From Chloranthus sessilifolius (Eukaryota > Streptophyta > Magnoliopsida > Chloranthales > Chloranthaceae): a stretch of DNA of 64,000 nt. Location: contig CM037586.1 of the NCBI GenBank assembly GCA_021018995.1, positions 147,106,060 through 147,170,059 of the forward strand, written 5' to 3'. The position numbers and the translations under genes are program-made. Below, one piece after another: positions 48,389 through 60,540 of the stretch (position 1 is the stretch's first letter; each line of letters begins with the position of its first letter). The notes beneath the pieces were generated by a model. The model saw only the letters and a program-made list of their open reading frames with translations. It was not told the origin of the DNA and made no database searches.

Positions 48389-50140
48389 CTTGGTCACTTG
48401 ATACCAGCACCCTTTATGAAGAGCCAGTTAATACCACATGAAAAATCCTTGAAAATTTGTACAGTTGACTTTAAGGGGATTCCATATGTATAGCGCTATT
48501 CCCGATCTTAATAATCAATGGCCGCTGATGTTTAGCTTTATAAAATGGTAGAGAGATAGCGATGCGTGGTTACTGGTTAGTGATGCACCTTACTCTGCCT
48601 ATAACATCTTGTTGATGGGAGCGATCCTAACCATCTGATTAATCACCTATGATCTCATAGATAACAAAATTTTGAAAAGTTATGCTGGCAGCGAATGCAA
48701 CAAAACCGCTTTATTCACTCAAGTTACAGAATTAAGTGTCAGTAACAATGAGCTCACACCTGGTAACCGAACAATTCCGAATGGTGATTTCGAAAAGGCC
48801 AATTTTTTTTAGGCTTGTCATCATTTCCCATCAACTGTGCCATTTGATTTGAAGAATACGATCTAAAAGATCTATAGTTCATTTATATTATGTGATTCAA
48901 AGCAGTCACAGGCCCTTTACAATGAATGTCAAAAACTGCTCTTAGAGATTTATATGAAGTTCATTTCAAAAGCAAAAGGGGTCGACTACTTTGGATCAAA
49001 TGATGGAGGTATTATTTCAAAGAAATTTTCGAGCCACCAGATCTTTGTATTATAAATTATAAAACAAGTAAATACATTAATTAAAAGTTGCACTTCTTAC
49101 GCAATGCATCGCCACCCCGCTGAATCATTCCAATCGATTTTGTATGCTTTTTGTCCATATCATCTTTTCTATTAGAAAATTTACTAGATCCCCGAAAATT
49201 AGAAAAAGAAAAAATAATAAACATAATGCCAATAAAATAAAGTCCATAGGGTTTCAATGTCTGCATCATCATAAAATTTACGTAAATTAAATCCATTGAT
49301 TGTTTCCAAGATAATATATATTATTAATCTCTAGATTCCTAGATCACACAAATTTTCAAAGTAGGTGGTTTTCTACCTTTCTTCTTCCCCATTAAATTCT
49401 GAAGAAAAATCATGGAATAAGAAGCCATCTCACAAATTAGAAAATGGAGATTGAAAGGTCCTTGGAAGTCCAATTTTTCTCTTTGGCATTTAACTTGCGA
49501 GATTAATCATTGGTTTAAATATCAAAGAGAACTGAAAATCCATGAATTATATTTTCAGTAATGGTTGGCATTTATCTTGATCGTCAATCTCAAAGATAAA
49601 TATAATTCGTGAATGATGAATTATTTCATCCCAATCTTTGACACCATAGGTCTTCAAATCACACGGCACACATGATGAATACACATGCCCTGTGTCCCAA
49701 AAAGTGACGCATGAACCAAGTTATTGGAATTTGGGCCAGGTACCTAATACCAACTTTTAATAAATAAATTTTAATTGATGAGAACTGAACGTAGTGTTAA
49801 TATCCGCAATTTTATTACAAGACAAATACATAATGGACTAATTATCAGATAAGATTAGCAGATCCTAAAGCTAATGGCAGATATTTCAATTAAAGTTAAG
49901 TCTCTTAACATGTCGACAATTTTATTGTTGATTCAATCTAACAATGCCATGATACCTAGCAGAGACAACCACCACCGTTTATCTGCTAGAATCCTTTCAA
50001 TTCGGATTCCCTGAAAATGTAACATTTTTTTATTTGTTTCATGTATAAAAATGTCGTTCATGTTGGAAATCAATGCCAAACACTTTCCTAGTTCCTGCTT
50101 TTGAAATAGTTTCATCCTACATACCCATCGGATATCATCA
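48389..50140. other. Intergenic, nothing recognised
   Basis: A/T-rich, no supported coding sequence, no long repeat seen. Confidence 0.45.
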
Positions 50141-50200
50141 TCATCATCATCATCGCAGCCTTATCCCATCTATTTGGTGTCGGCACATACCCATTGGATA
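50141..50200 (-). repeat. Retroposon tail with (ATG)n
   Basis: ATCATCATCATCATCATC followed by GCAGCCTTATCCCATCTATT and GGTGTCGGC is the complement of a 3' tail found on many plant retroposons (GCCGACCCCAA..GGGATAAGGCT then a triplet repeat). Only the tail is present. Confidence 0.5.
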
Positions 50201-50225
50201 TGAGGCATAGATGAGTAGGAAGCAA

Positions 50226-50393
50226 CATGGATCAAAATGTCGGAAAACCGGTACGTATCGGACGATAAGTATCGGTATCAGACAGTACCGGATGATACAT
50301 TGAATGTATCGTTCGGTACTTACATACATATGTACCGTATCGGTGACCTCCGATACCGATACGTATCGGTATCGGACGAAAATTTGATCCATG
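50226..50393. mobile_element. hAT-type MITE, CATGG family, 168 bp
   Basis: Ends CATGGATCAAAAT and ATTTGATCCATG; perfect 8-bp target duplication GGAAGCAA at 50218-50225 and 50394-50401. The interior consists of CGGTACGTATCGG, GATACATTGAATGTATC and CGATACGTATCGG-type palindromes. Confidence 0.9.
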
Positions 50394-50632
50394 GGAAGCA
50401 ATATTAGAATTGCAGGCACCTTGGGGCACATATGCTTGTTGAACTGATTAGAATTCACATGCTAAATTGTTTTTATAGCAACTTTCACATTTTAGAAATC
50501 ACGACTTCGGGTCGGAAGCAACATTAGAATCACAGGCACCTTAGGGCACCTATGCTTGTTGAACTAATTAGCATTCACATGTTGAATAGCTTTTATAGTA
50601 ACTTTCACCTCTTAGATATCAGGACTTGTTTA
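50394..50632. repeat. Tandem duplication of about 120 bp
   Basis: Unit 1 (50394-50513) and unit 2 (50514-50632) both start GGAAGCAA(T/C)ATTAGAAT and share GGGCAC(A/C)TATGCTTGTTGAAC and TAGCAACTTTCAC-like text. The hAT element lies exactly at the left start of unit 1. Confidence 0.8.
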
Positions 50633-50689
50633 AGAATAAGTAATCGATCTCTGTATCTTGATTTTTTCAAATATAGGTTGTAAAAAGTG

Positions 50690-51060
50690 TCTTGAAGTGG
50701 ATAAAGAACTGCTCTTCTCAATTTTTCTCAGTATATCAAACCAGGATTGGTATAACTGATCTTTACTTTTTCTTGTACTTTAAAAGTTTCATCTAACATA
50801 TGCTGTTCAATATCGCTGTCAGATATTATGAACTATTTATGCCTCTCGTTTTTCATCTTTATCAGATTTTGCTTTGACAAATGTTCTGTGCCTAGCCATT
50901 TATCTGACCTAGGAACATCAAAAGTAAAAAAATCAGTCGTTGACCGTGATCTTGCTTCATTTATTGTCCCATTAATTTATCACTTTCCTCCACAATGCTC
51001 AGCACTAATTCTTGAACGGTTAGGTTATTACTGGGAGGCATAAAAAGTCATCTATCTTGA
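50690..51060 (+). other. Unrecognised open stretch, possible gene fragment
   Basis: An open frame at 50828-51043 reads 71 residues including KVKKSVVDRDLASFIVPLIY and LILERLGYYWEA. Composition looks more coding-like than its surroundings and lies beside, not inside, the gypsy element. I do not recognise a family, and no splice-confirmed neighbours are seen. It could be chance or a captured exon. Confidence 0.2.
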
Positions 51061-51213
51061 TGGATCATTTCTGCACAAGGAGATTTTTGTCTGACCGAAA
51101 AGGACAATGAATTTGCCAAGACATGTTTGTTTAACTCCATGTTAGTGTTTAGGCAACTTAGAGAAGCATATCCCAAGGGATCGCCAGAATAGGAGAGTCA
51201 GGGTGTGCAACAG

Positions 51214-51554
51214 TGTAACATCCCGAAAATTCCGAACCTGAACACGCCCGACTATGTGTACGTGTTTGGCAAGGCATCCACTATTGCCTTGAAAAAAAAA
51301 TTTAATACTTAAATTGGAAGAGTACACTTTGTGTGAAAAATATAATATATTTAGAAGGGGAATCAGTTACCCGATATCAGTGAGAATTGATGTTAAAAGA
51401 TTGGGTCTGTAAGTAAAGTGGATATCATCTTGGCCTTTAGTGAAGAGCCCGTGCACCGACTCATGGTGTGCGGGCGTAACACCAAATAAGGCTCTTTTAG
51501 TCAAATGAGGATAAGACCATTTGAAACAAAATATCTTGGATATTTTGTTGTCTT

Positions 51555-51585
<31 letters not shown>

Positions 51586-54158
51586 TCATTCCACCTTCTC
51601 AAACCCCTCTCGTGGAACCCCAACCGTGTGATTGCCTCCACAAACTTCTTCATCGCAAGAATCGCCATTGATTTCGGTTGCTTCTTGTTGTTTTCACTCG
51701 CGGAGAACCTTCAAGCTTCTATATTGTTTGGATCGAGGAACGAGAGGGAGCATAGCTTCGAATGAGCTCAAATCGATCATCGTGAACATTTCATGAACGA
51801 CTTGAAAGATGGAGATCGGGCACCGTTAGATTCTGCCCGCTTGACGCCGAAACCCTTTTGATAACGAACATCGCAAGCTTCACATGAACGATCTAAGAGG
51901 GTAAGCACGTAGCTAAATCATTAAGCATTTGATTTTCAAAGTTTTAGATATGATGTGCATAAATATGGATGAATTTTGGGAATTTTGGGAAGTTAGATCG
52001 AGGAAGGAGAGTTGAAATTCGCACAGGCGATTTTGGAAATTGCATGCGTGAATTTGAGCAAGGCCCTGACACTACCTCGGTATTTTGGCCATAACTTTTT
52101 ACTCCGAATTTGGATTGACGCGATTCTCGCGGTGATGGAAAGAAGACAACGAGCTCTATAACTTTGTGTGAAATAACAATTTCATGAATCAAATGTTTTA
52201 AAGGTCAAAATTGAGCGGGAAGTTAAGACAAGTTCTACATGATCCAAAGTTAGCACGAACATTTCCATTCCACCTCGGTTTGAGAAAATACTTAAGTGCG
52301 TCGAAATTATTAGTAACGTCGAGGTTATTAGTGATTAAAATCAATCCTTAATGCATCATTGTGCATGTGATGTAGATGAAGGAATCAGACGCCATCGATA
52401 AGTGTCTTCTCACACCTTCTTATGACGTTAGGAATTGAGGTAGGGGAAACTCAATACTCAATCTCATTTTCGATTTTGATTCACAGATCTGAATGATGGA
52501 AATTTGCCTAGTTTGATCACATTGAATGTTTGAAATCCTTGAATTTTTGGATTTGTATTGAATCTTTTGAAATACTACATTTGAAATTGAATTCTTTGAA
52601 CAGGGAACTCTCAAATTTGAATTTGGAATAATAAGGGAAATTTGATGCTCAATATTATTTTTTATTTTGATTCATAGATCTTAATGATAGAATTGAACTA
52701 ATAAGAACTGATATGAATTCAGATTTTGATTATGAATCTGATACGAACTATATGAATTGATATGCACATGGAATCTGATATGAATTGATATGAGCATTGA
52801 ATCTGATTTGAACTTAGAAAATTTGAACTTCGAGCTTTTGAACACCGAATCTATGAAATTTAAAATTTGAAATGTAAGGAAAGCTCAATGCGCAACAACG
52901 CTTCGATTTACATGATGTATTTGATTTGCATGGTAATCAATAGAAACTGATTTAGAAATCTGATTTTGAACCTTTGAATTATCGAATCCGTGAACTTTGA
53001 ATCTAAGCTTGAATCTACATGTTGAATCTTTGGAACTAGGAATCTGAACATTGAATCCGCATATGAACTCTGGATATGAATTTTGAACCGAATAATAATC
53101 TTTGTATCGAATCCTCTAAATTATCGAATTTGAACTTTGAATAAGAACTCTGAATTTGAATCCGTAATAAGAATTCTGAATCTGGACTCAAATTTGAAAT
53201 CTGAATAATAACTCAGAAAATGAACTCCGAATATGAGATCCGAACTTTAGACCGGTATGGCGGGTTAATCAGTACATTCGAATATGAACTTTGAACCGGT
53301 ACGACGGGTGAATTCGTACATTCGAATATGAACTATGAATATGAACTTTAAACCGATACGGCGGGTGAATCCATACATTGGAATAGGAACTTTGGACCGG
53401 TACGGCAGGTGAATCCGTACATTCGAATATGAACAATGAATCTGAAATCCTTTGAACTTCTAATCCGAACTTAGAACCCTTTAAATTCTGAAATCTGAAC
53501 TTTGAATTTAAGAACTTTGAACTCTGGTTTTGATATGAAAATGCCTTTCTGTTTTGATGTGAAAAATGCTTTTGAGTTCGGTATGAAAATGTTTTGAACT
53601 TCAGTCATTGAATCTATGTATTTATCGATAATATGTGATTTGGTATGGAATTTTTCTCTATTGAGCTTAGAATGTTAGCTCACCCCGACACTGTGTCACA
53701 GGCGTAGACATTAATCAGGACCACGTGCTTGGGAGCCAATCTTAACTTCGTACCGAAAGATCTTCCGCCCGAAGAATATTTTCCATAGTGCATTGCCTTT
53801 AGATTCAAAATAGTGTAAACTTTTGTACTTTAGACTTGGTGTATCTTCAGGATTAGATCGTTGTATATGTTTTTGTAGCTTATACCACTGTTTAGGTGAC
53901 GGTTGGCTGTCACCGATGGTTATTTTAGTTGTTCATGTTATGTATATCTAATGGAACCTCTCTGTTTTAATGCCATATGATATCTGTTTGTTCGGATTTC
54001 CGTTGTGCATATGATATCTGATTTGATTTCCATATATGCATTTGATATCTGTTATGATTTCCGCTCATCTGTATAGAAAAAAAGGTTTGTTCTGAAATTT
54101 GAATACCAGACGGTCGATTTTCCCCGGTAATCTGTGCGGGAAAAATCGGGCTATCACA
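51214..54158 (+). repeat. 5' LTR, 2.9 kb
   Basis: Starts TGTAACATCCCGAAAATTCC, ends GGGCTATCACA. Contains a (GA)n run at 51555-51582, a long zone (about 52440-53560) of GAA.CTTTGAA-like words, and four copies of a unit of about 60 bp with ACCGGTACG.CGGGTGAAT..GTACATTCGAA (53252-53432). Confidence 0.85.
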
Positions 54159-55015
54159 GATGGTATCAGAGATATGGCACTAAATTCCATGCGGGTCAAC
54201 TGTGTCACCCTGTGTCACAGTTGATATTAGAGATATGGCTTTAGATTTTGTCAGAACATAGGGAGCATAGGAAGACTTAGTTTATGTTCGAGTACAAGGC
54301 CCTAAGTCCGCACGATCACTTATGATTAGACCTTTTGTTTGATCGCAACAGGTCACTATGACCACTCGTGGTAGGACAAGGAGAGTTCGCACCAGGGACA
54401 CGTTAGGCAGTGAAGGAATCACCACGAGTACAAACAACATTCTTTTGTGAGGAGGAAACAACAGCGGACACGATAGGCAGTTGTTAGAAACGATGGTCAA
54501 CACCATGGCCAACAGACTGCATTGCTTGCAGAGAGACGCCAACCTTCTGGATTTCGAGAATTTCGAAAGATGCATCCTCCTAGCTTCTACGGCCAACCCG
54601 AGATCCGCTCGAAGCGGAAAAGTGGTTGAACCAGATAGAGAAAATTCTCCTTAGGATTCCTTGCACCTAAGAAGAGAAGGTCAACGGGGCCTCCTGCCAA
54701 CTAGAAGGTGAGGTCGACCCATGGTGGAAGTCGGTTGAAAGGACCAGATTACAGGCGACTTCGGATGTACTATGGACTTGGGATGAGTTCATTGAGAAGT
54801 TCAACGAGGAGTACTTCCCAGAAGCAATCAGAGATCAGCGGGAAGTTCAGTTTATATCACTAGAGCAGGGTCGAATGTTTGTACGCGAGTACGAAACCGA
54901 GTTTACTAAGTTTGTACCTCAACATGTGGCCACAAAATTGATGAAGGCCAAGAAGTTTCAACGTGGTCTAAGGCCTGACATCTAGGAAAAAATTTCACTA
55001 GTCAAGCTAAGGACC

Positions 55016-55101
55016 CATGAGTCAAAATATCGTCTGATACCGATACGTATCGGTTTTGGGGTTGGACGATACGTATCGTTTTTCCGAGATTTTAACCCAT
55101 G
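55016..55101. mobile_element. hAT-type MITE, CATGG family, 86 bp, inside gag
   Basis: Ends CATGAGTCAAAATATCG and the complement of CGAGATTTTAACCCATG; perfect 8-bp target duplication TAAGGACC at 55008-55015 and 55102-55109. The centre is a CGATACGTATCG-type palindrome pair. Smallest member of the family here. Confidence 0.9.
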
Positions 55102-56321
55102 TAAGGACCTATGCAAAGGTCATGAACTTGGCTCTGACCACCGAGCAAGATATGGAGAAGATGCATCAGAGAAGAGAACAACAAAACAAGGCTAGGACCA
55201 GTCGAGCGCCGTCATATGCCTAAGGACAAGCAAGCGAGAAGCCAAAGTATTTGATGTCAGCAACCCCTCAGCCTACTCAGGCCGCCTATCTGAGACCGTC
55301 TATGGCTACAAGAGCAAGGCCCTTTCATTCTTCGAACCCCACCACGACGCTCCAATTAAGGGCTCAACAAACTTCACGCACCTCTTCATCCGCATCGATC
55401 GATTGGATCATGCTGGAGATGCGGAGGACAACATAAAACGAAGGAGTGTAGGTGGGTCACAAGTGCATGTTTTAAGTGTGGCCAGAAAGGACATGGGATA
55501 AGAGATTGTCTCGAAGTAAAGAAAGAAAGGACGACATCGGCGGGCGATGCCCAAGACCCACTTGGTCTTTTACATGGGTCTTGAGAAACTCTTGGATCAA
55601 TTCAAAACTCTCTTTCGTGGTTAATTTTAGCTTTTGTTATTGTACTTGATAGCTATTGGAAATCCAAATTAGTGAGGATGTCTTTTATTGTTTAGTTGTG
55701 GATAATGTGTGATGTTATCTCATTTCGATGATGTATGTTTAGATCGATGGTTAGTGTTGTTAGTTTAAGAATAAATTGGGTTGTGATAATGGTCATTATG
55801 TTGTTGATGAATGTTTTCTCTTATTAGTTGTGGATATCTTCTAGTTGATACATGTATGTATGTTCTGTTGTGATGGATAACAGGGATTATGATTGGTATC
55901 AGAAGAACCTTGTTAAAGTTCAATGATGGATGTGTTCTAGCTATTGAGGATTTTTATATAAATGCATGGTTGGATGATTGACTAAATCCCTGAGTTAGTG
56001 GTGAACATATTGTAAATGGTTAGTTGTGAATGCATTCTAGTTTGTGTGGATGTGCTTCTTTTATATAAATGCTCATTGCATGGTTGAGGGAATCCCAAAT
56101 TCAGTTTAAGAGTTAGAACTTTAGAGTCAGAATCTAGGTCCAATGGTGTAAGGTAAGGGAAAGCTATTGTCACACCATTCACCAATGTTTGGGAGATTTG
56201 CGATGATGCTAAAGATTTTGAAACGACAGTTGATGAAATTTGACGTGTGACCCTATGCCTTTCAACCCAAAGAAAACATTGTGAATTTTTGAGGACGAAA
56301 ATTTCTGAAGGAGGGGAACAA

Positions 56322-56640
56322 TATAACATCCCGAAAATTTTGAACCTGAACGCGCCCGACTATGTGTACGTGTTTGACAAGGCACGCATTGTTGTCTTGA
56401 AAAAAAAATTTAATACTTAAATTGGGTAATTAGTTAAATGGGTAATTAGTTACCCGATATCTGTGAAAATGGATGGTAAAAGATTGGGTCTGTAAGTAAA
56501 GTGGATATCATCTTGGCCTTTAGGGAAGAGCCCGTGCACCGACTCACGGCGTGCGGGAGTAACACCAAATAAGGCTCTGTAAGTCAAATGAGGATAAGAC
56601 CATTTGAAACAAAATATCTTGGATATTTTGTTGTCTTGGA

Positions 56641-56691
<51 letters not shown>

Positions 56692-59466
56692 CATTCCACC
56701 TTCTCAAACCCCTCTCGTGGAACTCCAACCGTGTGATCGCCTCCACAAACTTCTTCGTCGCAAGAATCGCCATTGATTTCGGTCACTTCTTGTTGTTTTC
56801 AATCATGGAGAACCTTCAAGCATCTATATTGTTTGGATCAAGGAACGAGAGGGAGCATAGCTTCGAACGAGCTCAAATGAACATTTCAAGTCGCTCATGA
56901 ACATTTCATGAGCGACTTGAAAGATGGAAATCATTGCACGTTAGTGTAGAGTTTGTTTGGAGATCGGACAACTTTAGATTCCACGCGCTTGATGCCGAAA
57001 CCCTTTTGATAACGAACATCGCAAGCTTCGCATGCACGATCTAAGAGGGTAAGCACGTAGCTAAATCATTAAGCATTTGATTTTCAAAGTTTTAGATATG
57101 ATGTGCATAAATATCGATGAATTTTGGGGATTTTAAAAAGTTAGATCGAGGAAGAAGAAGCCCAATCGCACATAGAATCGCCTAGAATCGAGCGGGCCAG
57201 TTGAAATTCATGTGAGGGAATTTTCCCCATAATTTAGGCAAAAAATTTCGGGTCAAATTCGCTCGGGCGATTTTGAAAATCGCGCGCGCGAATTTGAGCA
57301 AGGCCTTGACACTGCCTCGGTATTTTGGCCATAACTTTTTACTCTAAACACGGATTGACGCGATTCTCGCGGTGTTGGAAAGAAGACAACGAGCTCTATA
57401 ACTTTGTGTAAAATAACAATTTCATGAATCAAATGTTTTAAAGGTCAAAATTGAGCGGGAAGTTAGGACAAGTTCTACATGATCCAAAGTTAGCACGAAC
57501 TTGTCCATTCCACCTCGGTTTGAGAAATACTTAAGTGCGTCGAAATTATTAGTAACGTTGAGGTTATTAGAGATTAAAATCAATCCTTACTGCATCATCG
57601 TGTATGTGATGTAGATGAAGGAATCAGGCACCATTGATAAGAGTCATCTCACACCTTCTTACGACGTTAGGAATTGAGGTAGGGGAAACTCAATACTCAA
57701 TCTCATTTTAGATTTTGATTCATAGATCTGAATGATGGAAAATTTCCTAGTTTGACCACATTGAATGTTTGAAATCCATGGATTTTTGTATTTGCATTGA
57801 ATCTTTTGAAATATCGCATTTGAAATTGAATTCTTTGAATCAAGGATCAAAATTTTGATCGAAATTTCGGTCATTTTTGAATGGGTTGAAATTTTCGGTC
57901 GAAATTTCGATTCAAATTTTCGGTTTCGGTCCCCTTTGAAACCAAAACGAACCTGAAATTTTGATCCTTGCTTTGAATAGGGAACCCTCGAATTTGAATT
58001 TGGAATAGTAAGGGAAATTTGATGCTCAATATCATTTTTTATTTTGATTCATAGATCTTAATGATAGAATTGAGCTGATATGAATTCAAATTTTGATATG
58101 AATCTGATACAAATTGATATGAACTGATATGAATTGATATGAATATGGGATCTGATAGAATTTGATATAAATTGATATGAGCATTGAATATGATTTGAAC
58201 TTAGAAAATTTGAACTCCGAGCTTTTGAACATTGAATCTTTGAAATTTAAAATTTGAACTGTAAGGAAAGCTCAATGCGCAATAGCATTTCGATTTTTGA
58301 TTCATAAATTTGCATGGTAATCAGTAGAAACTGATTTTGAAATATGAATTCGCTTTTGAACCTTTGAATTATCGAATCCGTGAACTTTGAATTTGAGCTT
58401 GAATCTACGCATTGAATCTTTGGAACTATGAATCTGAACATTGAATTTGCATATGAACTCTGTATATGAATTTTGAACCCAATAATAATCTTTGTATCAA
58501 ATCCTCAAATTTTCTGAATTTGAACTCTGAATTAGAATCCGTAATTAGATTTCTAAATCTGAACTCGAATTTGAAATCTGAATAAGAACTCTGAATCTGA
58601 ACTTCGAAAATGAACTCCGAATAGGAGATCCGAACTTTGGACCGGTAGGACGGGTGAATCTGTACATTCGAATATGAACTCTGAACTCTGAATATGAACT
58701 TTGGACCGGTACGGCGGGTGAATCCGTACATTCAAATATGAACAATGAATCTGAAATCCTTTGAACTTCGAATCCGAACTTAGAACCGTTTAAATTATGA
58801 AATCTGAACTTTGAATTTAAGAACTTTGAACTCTGGTTTTGATATGAAAATGCCTTTCTGTTTTGATGTGAAAAATGCTTTTGAGTTCGGTATAAAAATG
58901 TTTTAAACTTCAGTCATTGAATCTATGCATTTATCGATACGATGTTATTCGGGATTGAACGTTTCTCTACTGAGCTTAGACTGTTAGTTCACCCCGACAC
59001 TGTGTCACAGGCGCAGGCATTGATCAGGACCACGTGCTTGGGAGCCAATCCTGACTTCGTACCAGAAGATCTTCTACCCGAAGAATATTTTCCATAGTGC
59101 ATTGCCTTTAGATTCGGTATAGTGTAAACTTTTGTACTTTAGACTTGGTGTATCTTCAGGATTAGATCTCTGTATATGTTTTTGTAGTTTATACCACTGT
59201 TTAGGTGACGATCGACCGTCACCGGTGGTTATTTTAGTTGTTCATGTTCTGTATATCTAATGGAATCTCTCTCTGTTTTAATGTCATATGATATCTGTTT
59301 GTTCGGATTTCCGCTGTGCATATGATATTTGATTTGAATTCCATATATGCATTTGATATCTGTTTTGATTTCCGCCCATATATAAAAAAAGGTTTGCTCT
59401 GAAATTCAAACATCGGAGGGTTCGATTTTCCCTGGTAATCTGTGCGGGAAAAATCAGGCTGTCACA
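56322..59466 (+). repeat. 3' LTR, 3.1 kb
   Basis: Colinear with the 5' LTR; starts TATAACATCCCGAAAATTTT, ends GGCTGTCACA. (GA)n run at 56641-56688. The unit of about 60 bp with ACCGGTA..CGGGTGAATC occurs twice here (58639-58740) against four times in the 5' LTR. A hAT MITE is inserted at 57841-57970. Confidence 0.85.
57841..57970. mobile_element. hAT-type MITE in the 3' LTR, 130 bp
   Basis: Perfect 15-bp ends CAAGGATCAAAATTT / AAATTTTGATCCTTG and perfect 8-bp target duplication CTTTGAAT at 57833-57840 and 57971-57978. The 5' LTR has the empty site near 52585-52605. The ends resemble the CATGG family (CATGGATCAAAAT) while the interior has CGAAATTTCG words like the CATAGTGA family. Confidence 0.95.
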
Positions 59467-60540
59467 AACAATCTAGGTATTTAAACATTTGTCTTTTAGG
59501 TTATATCCAAAGTAAATTTCTCCTCTGTGGCGAAGTATAATGTGGCATCGTACTTCCAAGGGTGGATAGCTCTCATTGGATGCAACAACAACAGAATAAG
59601 TGCAAGCAACAACAAAATCAATAGGCCACATTTTTTTCATTGCATGGTGACTTGAAGGATTTGGAATTATTTTCCTATTCCTTTTTTGCATTGTGCCGGA
59701 GCTTATGGTTTCTTTGGTAGGTTTTTTAGGAGGATGAAATAAAGGTCCTTCACATCTTGGGGGAGAAATTCTATGGATGCTCTGACGCAGGACAACGACC
59801 CTAAAATACATGAATGTCCATGATATGCTAATTTACTGAAATTAAACTAATTAACTGAATAATTAATCACGAATTAATGCGATACCTTAAGGCTTCATCG
59901 AATTCCTCTTAGGTAACCATGGTCGATTCGGCTATGGTCTAATCCGGCTCACGAGTCCGTTAGAATTGCGGCAGGTGTGATCCTAAAGATAGAACTCTAA
60001 CATCCTCTAGGTCGGGGGCGTTTCTCGTAGATTGAGGTGAATTCTTGTAGCTCCTCGTAAGGGTTTTAAAGGGAACGATCAACAAGCACAATCGGATCAA
60101 TCTCAAGCCCAATAATGATTGTAGATCAATGTGTATCGAAGAGAATCAATCCACAAGGATGGGCGTCAAGATAGCTCAAGATTTAGGGTTTAGGGGTTTG
60201 AAACAAGAAGAAGAAGAAGATGGCAAGATAGCAAACAAAATAAAAGAATAGGTAAGAAAAAAATCCAAGATAGAACATGAGCATCACACCCTTGGCCTCA
60301 CACCAAACCCACATGGGGAAGAAGACTCACTCTCCATTAAGCTTCTCTCAAGCTCTCAATGCATAACATTTTCATTAAAATCAACCAATGCCAAATTTGG
60401 CTTGCACAAGGACATTATATACTAGGTGTAAAAAAAACTAACTCTAAAATAACAAAATACTAAATTGTCCCCAAATAGAACATTACATTAGCCTCAAAAG
60501 GCAAGAGAAGAATAAAGCAAAGGACAACTGTTGTCATTAG
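59467..60540 (-). other. Non-coding stretch, possible LTR zone of the minus-strand gypsy element
   Basis: Lies downstream of the pol region on the minus strand. The minus strand reads TTGTTTCAAACCCCTAAACC with a C/T-rich leader near 60190-60220 and a GTCCTGCGTCAGAGCATCC motif near 59780, reminiscent of an LTR followed by a primer site. No second LTR is in the window, so limits cannot be set. Confidence 0.3.

Larger units (their letters stand above)
51214..59466 (+). mobile_element. Ty3/gypsy element with two long LTRs and gag, no recognisable pol
   Basis: 5' LTR 51214-54158, primer site TGGTATCAGAG at 54161-54171 (initiator Met tRNA type), gag region 54280-55560, purine tract TGAAGGAGGGGA near 56306-56317, 3' LTR 56322-59466. 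Flanks AACAG and AACAA match at 4 of 5, so the limits are those of one insertion. Gag ends in a CCHC knuckle (FKCGQKGHGIRDC near 55475-55515). No protease, RT or integrase is recognised between gag and the purine tract, so it is a non-autonomous, gag-bearing derivative. Broken, with several breaks. A hAT MITE sits in gag and another in the 3' LTR. LTR similarity suggests moderate age. Confidence 0.85.

Noticed and set aside
51555-51582. (GA)n as a GAGA-type host promoter element
   Set aside because: It lies inside the gypsy LTR and recurs in the other LTR (56641-56688), so it belongs to the element.
59473-59811. 112-residue minus-strand open frame next to the gypsy 3' LTR
   Set aside because: No recognisable domain; low-complexity codon content; likely part of an LTR or leader zone of the minus-strand gypsy element.
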